Origin: a virus
IMG/VR virus record: IMGVR_UViG_3300025132_000255
Coordinates: 1-25,967 of that record
Length of the DNA: 25,967 nucleotides
Reading direction: 5' to 3' (one strand)
Shown here: piece by piece, positions 6,801-13,300 of the stretch
How positions within the stretch are numbered: the stretch's first letter is position 1
Layout of the letters: each line of letters opens with the position of its first letter
Notes under the pieces: model-generated
Told to the model about the DNA's origin: nothing
Seen by the model: only the letters and a program-made list of their open reading frames with translations
Databases searched by the model: none
Made by a program: the position numbers and the translations under genes

Positions 6801-7528
6801 TGGAAAGAGTAACCATAACCGACCAAGAAACAGGCCCAGATGAACCTCAAGCGAACATTGAGCAACCATCTGAAGCACAAGAGACCGTTCAACAAGAACA
6901 GCAAGAACCGGCAGATCGCCCAGAGTGGCTTCCAGAAAAGTTCGGATCACCTGAAGACCTTGCCAAGGCCTACAGTAGTCTTGAAAAGAAGTTTTCTTCA
7001 AGGCAAGCGGAAGAGAAAGGCCTCGTTACGGATGCTGACTTTGAACAATATGCAAATGAGTATGCTGAAAAAGGCGGCTTGAGTGATGACACCTATAAGG
7101 CACTGTCAGATAAAGGACTTTCAAAGGAAATAGTTGATAACTACATACAAGGACAACAACTCCTACGGTCAGCAGAGGAACAGGAACTCTATGGGATAGC
7201 TGGAGGAGAGGAGCAGTACAAACAGATGGCTGCTTGGATGTCTGAGAACGTAGATCAGAGCGACATAGATGCTTACAACGATGCCATCGGTGGAGACAAG
7301 GGTCTAGCCAAGCTGGCCATCAAGGGCATGTATGCACAGTTTGTGGCTGCAGGAGGAGCTAGTGAGGGTGCGTCACCTAATCTAGTCCAAGGAGGTAAGC
7401 CACAGAATGTAGGGGGATACGGCTCTAACTACGAGATGATGCAGGACATGAAAGACCCAAGGTATAAGGCAGGGGACAAGCAGTTCCACGCAATGGTAGA
7501 GAAACGTTTAGCTAAAACAAATTTATGA
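6800..7528 (+). CDS. gp9: Capsid assembly scaffolding protein (T7 gp9-like)
   Basis: 242 residues. Directs capsid shell assembly and leaves before DNA fills the head. The N-terminal 40 residues are acidic and Gln-rich, followed by the hallmark RPEWLPEKFGSPEDLAKAY and SLEKKF (about 40-65) shared by scaffolds of T7-like phages. The centre is acidic and helical. The C-terminus is basic (MVEKRLAKTNL) and likely contacts the capsid protein. ATG at 6800 overlaps the stop of the 40-aa gene and is preferred to the GTG one codon earlier (6797). Its stop shares ATGA with the next micro-gene. Confidence 0.93.
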   Translation: MERVTITDQETGPDEPQANIEQPSEAQETVQQEQQEPADRPEWLPEKFGSPEDLAKAYSSLEKKFSSRQAEEKGLVTDADFEQYANEYAEKGGLSDDTYKALSDKGLSKEIVDNYIQGQQLLRSAEEQELYGIAGGEEQYKQMAAWMSENVDQSDIDAYNDAIGGDKGLAKLAIKGMYAQFVAAGGASEGASPNLVQGGKPQNVGGYGSNYEMMQDMKDPRYKAGDKQFHAMVEKRLAKTNL

Positions 7529-7581
7529 ACTACACCACTAGAGGGCCTAAAGTAAAACGACCTAAACCAAGACCTAAATGA
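7525..7581 (+). CDS. 18-aa basic, Pro-rich micro-ORF linking scaffold and holin
   Basis: ATG at 7525 lies in ATGA with the scaffold stop, and its TGA (7579-7581) lies in ATGA with the holin start at 7578. The peptide is MNYTTRGPKVKRPKPRPK: eight Lys/Arg and four Pro in 18 residues. It could be a real peptide (for example nucleic-acid or membrane binding). It could instead be a translated spacer that carries ribosomes from scaffold to holin and tunes holin output. The two shared start/stop junctions are seen; expression is inferred. No Shine-Dalgarno is visible. Confidence 0.5.
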   Translation: MNYTTRGPKVKRPKPRPK

Positions 7582-7853
7582 ACACAGTAGAAAAGAAAGC
7601 AGGGTACAAGAGTACAGAGTTCTGGATGAGCATGGCAGCAGTAGCTGTTGGTGCTATCGCCAGTTCAGGCATGGTGGAAGACAACGAGTTTGGGGCCAAA
7701 ATAGTAGGCCTTATAACTGCCACACTGGTAGCCCTAGGCTATACAGGATCACGCCTGACCTTGAAGAAGCAACAGTTAGACGCACAGGTGAAGTTAAATG
7801 CTGGAAATACTGGCAGTGATACTGAAGGAAGTTCTAAGCCTGCTGGTGAATGA
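7578..7853 (+). CDS. Holin candidate, two TM segments
   Basis: 91 residues. A short polar N-terminus (MNTVEKKAGYKSTEFW) leads into TM1 (about 14-33, with AVAVGAIASSGM) and TM2 (about 40-57, KIVGLITATLVALGY), followed by a basic then acidic, Gly/Ser-rich tail. The GYKSTEFW...GY(T/V)xSR layout matches a family of small phage holins. Holins form pores in the inner membrane at a set time and release the endolysin. T7 has its holin (17.5) far downstream, so the position between scaffold and capsid is different here. The start sits in ATGA with the 18-aa ORF. A non-lytic small membrane protein remains possible. Confidence 0.78.
   Translation: MNTVEKKAGYKSTEFWMSMAAVAVGAIASSGMVEDNEFGAKIVGLITATLVALGYTGSRLTLKKQQLDAQVKLNAGNTGSDTEGSSKPAGE
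7786..7790 (+). promoter_or_regulatory. Ribosome binding site for the 57-aa overlapping ORF
   Basis: AGGTG lies 7 bases before the ATG at 7798, inside the holin gene. It is the main independent support for translation of the out-of-frame 57-aa ORF. Confidence 0.45.
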
Positions 7854-7971
7854 AGCTGCTAAACCTGTTACAGCTACGGTTGCTCCCGTTGTGCCTCGCA
7901 AGTTGCGTGACGCTTGGGAGCAGCGGATGCTTGACAGGTTCAAAAAAAGTAGTATTCATTCACCCCAATGA
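7798..7971 (+). CDS. 57-aa out-of-frame ORF overlapping holin and lipoprotein genes
   Basis: Starts inside the holin 3' end and ends inside the lipoprotein gene, using a third reading frame. The N-terminus MLEILAVILKEVLSLLV is hydrophobic/amphipathic. The middle is Pro/Ala/Val-rich (KPVTATVAPVVP), and the end is charged and helical (RKLRDAWEQRMLDRFKKS). The amphipathic-helix, linker, 'RDxxxxRxxxRF' pattern resembles short proteins found beside phage holins. It could be the inner-membrane part of a spanin-like pair with the lipoprotein, or a holin regulator (inference). An AGGTG supports the start. An overlap artefact cannot be excluded without conservation data. Confidence 0.55.
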   Translation: MLEILAVILKEVLSLLVNEAAKPVTATVAPVVPRKLRDAWEQRMLDRFKKSSIHSPQ

Positions 7972-8122
7972 CACACTGGTAAGGATAGGGCCAGATGTGA
8001 AGGGTCACGTATATTATTACAAAGGCCCAAAGGAGGGATGGGAACTCTCCGCAAATAAAGTTCAGTTGCCAGAAGGCTGGTTAGCTGGGCCTATGAATTT
8101 GCCCGAAGGGGAAGCCGAATAG
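7850..8122 (+). CDS. Small lipoprotein in the lysis cassette (outer-spanin candidate)
   Basis: 90 residues. The N-terminus is a lipoprotein signal: MKLLNLLQLR, a hydrophobic stretch LLPLC, and a perfect lipobox LASC (Cys19). A second Cys (SSGC, C27) is a poorer lipobox. The mature part (KKVVFIHPNDTLVRIGP...VYYYKGPKEGWELSANKVQLPEGW) is beta-rich and like small lipoproteins that follow holins in other phages ('VRI..V...YYK.. GW......LPEGW'). It would be lipidated and exported, so it may act as an outer-membrane lysis (spanin) factor, though it lacks the coiled coil of classic spanins. ATG is in ATGA with the holin stop and lacks its own good Shine-Dalgarno. Confidence 0.72.
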   Translation: MKLLNLLQLRLLPLCLASCVTLGSSGCLTGSKKVVFIHPNDTLVRIGPDVKGHVYYYKGPKEGWELSANKVQLPEGWLAGPMNLPEGEAE

Positions 8123-8126
8123 CCGG

Positions 8127-8147
8127 TTACGACCGACAACTTGGAGG
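8127..8147 (+). promoter_or_regulatory. Candidate phage RNA polymerase promoter before the capsid gene
   Basis: TTACGACCGACAACTTGGAG resembles the T7 promoter TAATACGACTCACTATAGGG. With its TACGAC aligned to T7 -14 to -9, 13 of the 20 positions from -14 to +6 agree by hand count, including -11 to -9, -6, -5 and GGAG at the start region. Transcription would begin near G8143. It sits where T7 has phi10. I found no convincing second copy, so the consensus cannot be tested within this window. Confidence 0.4.
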
Positions 8148-8215
8148 CAATCCAATAGGGATTGTTAGTTAGTAGACTGCAGTGAGTGCTGTGGTCATTA
8201 GTTGTTTAGTAACAA
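8148..8215 (+). promoter_or_regulatory. Structured 5' leader of capsid mRNA: three hairpins
   Basis: Three potential stem-loops follow one another. The first is 8148-8164 (CAATCC / GGATTG, 5-base loop). The second is 8175-8196 (8 pairs including two G-T, 6-base loop). The third is 8202-8215 (TTGTT / AACAA, 4-base loop). The capsid Shine-Dalgarno AAAGG (8225-8229) is left free just beyond. T7 gene 10 mRNA also starts with a stem-loop that stabilises it, so a similar job is likely but not shown. The whole non-coding interval is 8123-8236. Confidence 0.5.
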
Positions 8216-8236
8216 AGTAAAAAGAAAGGCTATATT

Positions 8237-9469
8237 ATGGCATATATTAATAACCTCTTTGGTGGTCACGCTACCAACGATGGAGTAAAGGGTCGTATTG
8301 GTTCCAACAACCATGCAAGCGACTCAACAGGTCTCTTCCTAAAGAAATTTGCGGGAGAGGTAATGACGGTGTTCGATGAAAAGAACATAATGAAACCGTT
8401 ACATACCATTCGTACTATCTCGAAAGGTAAATCGGCACAGTTCCCTGTAATCGGAACTGCAGGAGCAGGCTACTACACGCCCGGTACGGACATCTTAGGT
8501 GTCGATACTACAGGTGCAGGAGCTAACGGTGGTCTCAATCTGATGAAGCAGACCGAAGTACTCATCCACATTGACAAGATGTTGATGGCTAACACCTTCA
8601 TTTCGTCTATTGATGAACTGGTGAGTCACTTCGATGTTCGCGCCCCTTATACACACCAACTTGGCGAAGCCTTGGCAACTCAGTTTGACAAGAACGTCCT
8701 CAAGGTGGCTATTAAAACAGGAGCAAAGAACAACGCTTCTGACACAGAAACTGCTGGTGTAAACAACGCTGATAAGAAGTGTCTGCTTCCGTCTGACGCT
8801 TGGATCAGTGGACAAACTAAACGTGGCTCAGTTGTTTATTCTAAACACGTAGTAGGTGCTGTTGATGATGCTGAAATTACGGCAAACACAGCGTCTGCTC
8901 ACACAGCAACAAACTCCTTGAGACATACTCCTGATGCTACAGCAATCCGCAATGCTCTCTTTGAGTCTGCACGATTGTTGGACGAGAAGGATGTTCCTTC
9001 AAGTGATCGGTACGCCATCATCACTCCTGCGATGTACTATGAGTTGATCAACAGTAACGATATTGTCACTGGTTCGGTCATCAACAAGGACATTGGAGGT
9101 TCTGGTTCTATTGCCTCTGGTACTGTTACTCAGTTGGCAGGAATCAACATTCTGGTAAGCAACCATCTTCCTACTGAAGACGAAACTGCTGGAACCCATG
9201 CAAACCGTTGGGAAGGTCAAACAGGTAATAACTACGACCTAGACTACACCCACTGTGCTGGCATCGTGTTCCAGAAGGGTGGATTCGGTACGCTGAAGTT
9301 GCAGGACTTGACGATGGAATCAGAATACATGATTTCCCGTCAAGGTAACCTGTTCGTTGCCAAATACAGCATGGGTCATGGGCCACTTCGCCCTGAGTCT
9401 GTTGTTGTTTGGTCTGACGGTACTCGTCCAGAACGGGAAACTGATTCTGACGTAACCGCAAATAACTAA
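8237..9469 (+). CDS. gp10: Major capsid protein (T7 gp10-like)
   Basis: 410 residues (T7 gp10A is 345), HK97-fold shell subunit. T7 gp10 landmarks are present: FLKKFAGEVMTVF (about residue 33), TIRTISKGKSAQFPVIGTAGAGYYTPG, VRAPYTHQLGEALATQFD, a central SSDRYAIITPAMYYEL strand-helix segment, AGINILVSNHLP, and the C-terminal KYSMGHGPLRPESVVVW. The extra length lies mainly in a Thr/Ala/Asn-rich stretch around residues 160-235 and another near 305-335, perhaps surface loops. A candidate promoter and leader precede the gene and a strong terminator follows it, as expected for the most expressed late gene. No frameshift site giving a 10B-type extension was seen. Confidence 0.96.
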   Translation: MAYINNLFGGHATNDGVKGRIGSNNHASDSTGLFLKKFAGEVMTVFDEKNIMKPLHTIRTISKGKSAQFPVIGTAGAGYYTPGTDILGVDTTGAGANGGLNLMKQTEVLIHIDKMLMANTFISSIDELVSHFDVRAPYTHQLGEALATQFDKNVLKVAIKTGAKNNASDTETAGVNNADKKCLLPSDAWISGQTKRGSVVYSKHVVGAVDDAEITANTASAHTATNSLRHTPDATAIRNALFESARLLDEKDVPSSDRYAIITPAMYYELINSNDIVTGSVINKDIGGSGSIASGTVTQLAGINILVSNHLPTEDETAGTHANRWEGQTGNNYDLDYTHCAGIVFQKGGFGTLKLQDLTMESEYMISRQGNLFVAKYSMGHGPLRPESVVVWSDGTRPERETDSDVTANN

Positions 9470-9480
9470 CACTTAACATT

Positions 9481-9519
9481 GGGAACCCCTCTGAAATATT
9501 GGGGGGTTCCCTCTTTTTT
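9481..9519 (+). terminator. Intrinsic terminator after the capsid gene
   Basis: GGGAACCCC (9481-9489) pairs perfectly with GGGGTTCCC (9503-9511) around a 13-base loop. TC and six T follow (9514-9519). It corresponds in position to T7 T-phi, which limits transcription past gene 10 so that capsid message exceeds tail message. Confidence 0.92.
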
Positions 9520-9526
9520 ATTTATT

Positions 9527-10357
9527 ATGGCTTACGGTGCATTTACAGGAAAGTTGGAGGCGGTCAACCAGATGTTGTCCACCATTGGGCAGTCTCGGAT
9601 CAGCCAACTGGCAACTGCAGGCGAAGCCAATGATGCTCAAAAGATATTAGAGGAGATAGACAAGGCGGTTCAGTCTGAAGGCTGGCACTTCAATATCTTC
9701 TATGATGTCGAGTTGGCACGTGGCAGTGAGACCATCACTTGTGTAGTAACAAACACAACCACGGTAACCACAAAGAACGGTAACGATGATGCCCCTCACT
9801 ATTTGTCCAAAGGAGAAACAGTAACCATAGGGGATACCAACTATACTGTTGCTTCTGTGACTAACGCCAACGCCTTTGTGGCCAGTGCAGGCCCCACAGG
9901 TACATCAATGGGATACACCAAACGTATTGGTACTCCCACAACAGCACTAAACATAGATTTCTCCTCGTATCGCTACGGTGACATAGACCCTGTGGTAAGA
10001 GGTAGGTTCATCTACGACAAAAACAACGCTACCTACGAGTACAACGAAGACCTCAAGGCAATCATTACGTATCAGATTCCCTTTGAGCAAAACTCCTCAG
10101 GAGGTGAGTCACTCCCTGAGTATGCGCGTAGATACATTACCATGAAGGCTGCACGTGTGTTTGCTCAACGACACGTAGGAGACCCTCAGTTGGTACAGAT
10201 GGCGTCCTACGAGGAGCGTGAGGCACACGCACAGTTTATCCAAGCTGACTCAGAGAATGCAGAGACCAACGTGTTCAATGCTTCTTTACCTTATTACACA
10301 GTATCACGAGGGCAAGCAGTACAGTCACCCTCTATATCTAATCTATACAAAGTCTGA
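9527..10357 (+). CDS. gp11: Tail tube protein A / adaptor (T7 gp11-like) with inserted domain
   Basis: 276 residues (T7 gp11 is 196). Forms the ring between the portal and the nozzle and docks the fibres. The N-terminal helix pair matches T7 (LEAVNQMLSTIGQSRISQL, NDAQKILEEIDKAVQSEGWHFN), as does the C-terminal YARRYITMKAARVFAQRHVG...EEREA segment. Between them lies an extra Thr/Asn-rich beta region (about 66-135), containing HYLSKGETVTIGDTNYTVAS. The ATG at 9527 starts the homologous part; the in-frame TTG at 9479 would read through the terminator and is rejected. No Shine-Dalgarno precedes the ATG, which stands 7 bases after the terminator T-run. The stop overlaps the next start (TGATG). Confidence 0.93.
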   Translation: MAYGAFTGKLEAVNQMLSTIGQSRISQLATAGEANDAQKILEEIDKAVQSEGWHFNIFYDVELARGSETITCVVTNTTTVTTKNGNDDAPHYLSKGETVTIGDTNYTVASVTNANAFVASAGPTGTSMGYTKRIGTPTTALNIDFSSYRYGDIDPVVRGRFIYDKNNATYEYNEDLKAIITYQIPFEQNSSGGESLPEYARRYITMKAARVFAQRHVGDPQLVQMASYEEREAHAQFIQADSENAETNVFNASLPYYTVSRGQAVQSPSISNLYKV

Positions 10358-13300
10358 TGCCTTTAGTTAAGAACGCAGCAGCAAGTCTAAACCAAGGGGT
10401 AAGCCAGCAGGCTGAGTCCCAGCGGTATCCTTCACAGGCCTCGGAGCAGATCAATGCTTACTCCTCGCCCATCAAGGGACTTGTTAAGCGTCCTCCAACT
10501 AAGTTCATCAACACGATTGGGACTGACTCCAGTGATTCTAACAGGAACAAATCTTTTGTTCACACAATCAACAGAGATTCCAGTGAGCAGTATGCAGTAG
10601 TCATCAACCCACAGGAAGCTGTGGATGTCACAGACTTTACAGTCGGAACCAACAAGGTAGCTGCTGCCGGTATCGTCACTAATGATGTAATTACTTTTCT
10701 GCCAAAAGAAGAAGGAGCAGTACCCCCTACAGGAATAGACTATGGTGTTGCTTATTATGCCCTAGAGAACTCTCCCTTTACTTTTTCAAAGACACAAGGG
10801 GGAACGGCGGTTTCTATTGGTGAATCATCCATACTGAATATACGCACAGAAGCTGTGTACGATTATGCAGGTGAACAATGGATAGACGGAGTTTTCCACG
10901 TTACATTTCCAAACGGACATTCACTCAAAGAGGGTGATAAAATTCAATTCTCAGGGCTGGTGGGAAATTACATCAAGACACAACTCCCTGAAAATAAAAC
11001 GTATATCCTACACAAGCCTTCTCTGGGGCCTAACAGTTCTAAGCAATATCTCGGTGGATACGATGTAAGCACAAGCAATGCTGCCACAGTCTCTCTATAT
11101 CCAGACAACAAGTTTATCCTAGTAGCAGCAGACACAGTAGATTTTTCGTCCAGCAACAACTACGGGTATGTAATTGATTCTATAGCTGTTAACGACACTA
11201 CAAACTATCGTGGATGGGTACAGTTAGGTGATGGCTCCGCTAGTGACGGGCCTAAGTTTAGCTTATGGAATAACTATGACTCCACAGGAGATGGTTCCAA
11301 TGACACATGGGTAGCAGCCAATGGGTCTTCAGGTGACAATGTGTTTAATACGGTACTCCTTGATCCAGATGACGAGAGTGATTTTGGTAGCGGTAACTTG
11401 GCCAACTGGTCTTCCAATCTTTCTCAGTTTGATGTGGGTGACTTGATTAGAATAGGCGGCATCTCAAATCCCAGTAAGGTGATGAGAGGTGTCATTGAGT
11501 CTATTGGTGTGGCAACCATCAACAGCGTTGCATACAAACGAATTACCTTCACTAGGCACATGAAGGCAGGCCAACTGTTTGACAACACAACAGGTAAATG
11601 GTGTCACATTTCGTTTTGGGGTGATGTCACTAATCCCACAACCCCCGCCACACACAACCCTCGCCAAGTAAAAGACACTGAAGTTCCCAACACTGCACGT
11701 GTAGGAACCAATGGAGCAGGCACAATTCAAGTCAGAAAATCTAACGGAGTAGGGGGAGTAGCAGTTTATGATTTAACCAACGGTCAACAACAGACAGTTA
11801 ACGTTGAGTCAGGTTTGGAATACCTCACTACTTCAGCTAACCCAAACGAAGATATTACAGCAGTCACTGTTGCTGATTACACTTTTCTCGTTAACAAAAC
11901 AAAAACAGTTAAGTCCGACTCTAGGCCTAAATATAAAACAAACTACGAAGCCTTCATAGAGACACGCACTGCCGACTACGGTAAGACTTACACAATCAAA
12001 GTTGGAGGTGAAACAGACAAAGAGAATGTAGCAGAATCAAACACTGACTATCCCCGTGCGTTTTTTGCTGGAAGGAACGACATAGGAAACAAGGTGGCCA
12101 ACGCCTTCATGCTTCGTGCTAAGACAAAGGAGTCCAAATACCTGAAGTGGACTATTAGGATAATCCAAAACTGGGAATGGAAAGTTGCCCCTGACTCAGT
12201 AGAGGGACAAAAAACTTATGACCGTTCTGATCCCAGCCCAACACAGGCTTTAGACTTATTGCCTCCCTTAAAGTACCGACAGGATGGAACAGGAAACAAA
12301 GTAGGCATAGAGTTTGACGATGATAACAAAGTGTTAAACATCTGGGCTAACTTCCACTTTGCACGTAACGGGCTGAACACCAACACGGATGTCCTTGCCA
12401 ATCTTACAACAGTAAAAGACATAAGAGATGCTGTTGCTAATCACTCTGAAGCAAGCCAACACTGGGATGTCCTAAAGGCTGACGGAAGTGCGCTAGATGA
12501 CACCAACGATGCCACAGCTTTAGCCTACACTCTCTTTGAAGTATACATCTCCAAGCAGAGAGGAAATGTACTCAACCTTTCATTTGATCACGACAAGTAC
12601 GATTGGCAGGAGATTCTTATTAATGTAGGTGAGGATGAAATTTATGGAGACATTGTTAATGGAAACTTCACTGAAGGACTCCTCACACCCTCTGCTACTT
12701 TAGGCCACTACCAACGTCACGGCCTGACAGGAATTGATGGAGCAAAAGTAATCTCTCCTAAGATGACCTTTGCCTTTGGGACACGGCAGGTAGCCAATGG
12801 GGAGTACTACTACAAGACTCCTAAATGGACAGGGAACGCAGACCAGCAGGCCATAGGCACTAATCAGATTGCTGAAAAACTAGCAAGTGATGCACGGTTA
12901 TCTTTGCAGAGTGACGGTTCAGGAACTTCTAGAAACTGGACATCAGCAAAACGGGCTGACGGAGCCTCTATCGTAGGAGGATCAGCAAATATAACTGAAG
13001 CCGTACAGATAGCAGGCCAAGAGGAGTGCCTTGGGTTAACATCAAAGAAAGCAGGAACAGACGGTATTCTCCAAAAAATTTCAGAAGTCAGCACAGCAAC
13101 AAGTGTTCCCCGAATAGATGGACACACTCAGGATTGGTTAGTCAAACAGGATGGGTACATGATCTCCATTCAGAATCCTGAAAACACTCGGTTTGCTATA
13201 TCAGTCGCAGATGACCTTGGAGGTAACGGACTGAAGATGACTTACTACGAGGCAGATGAGGCTGCAGACTTGCCTGCTATTTGCCGTCACGGTCACGTTG

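Noticed and set aside
9400-9520. Programmed frameshift making a longer minor capsid protein (T7 10B)
   Set aside because: No slippery run near the gene end, and the terminator follows at once, so a long extension is not plausible.
9479-9526. TTG at 9479 as start of the gp11-like protein
   Set aside because: It would translate the terminator hairpin and T-run; homology starts at the ATG at 9527.
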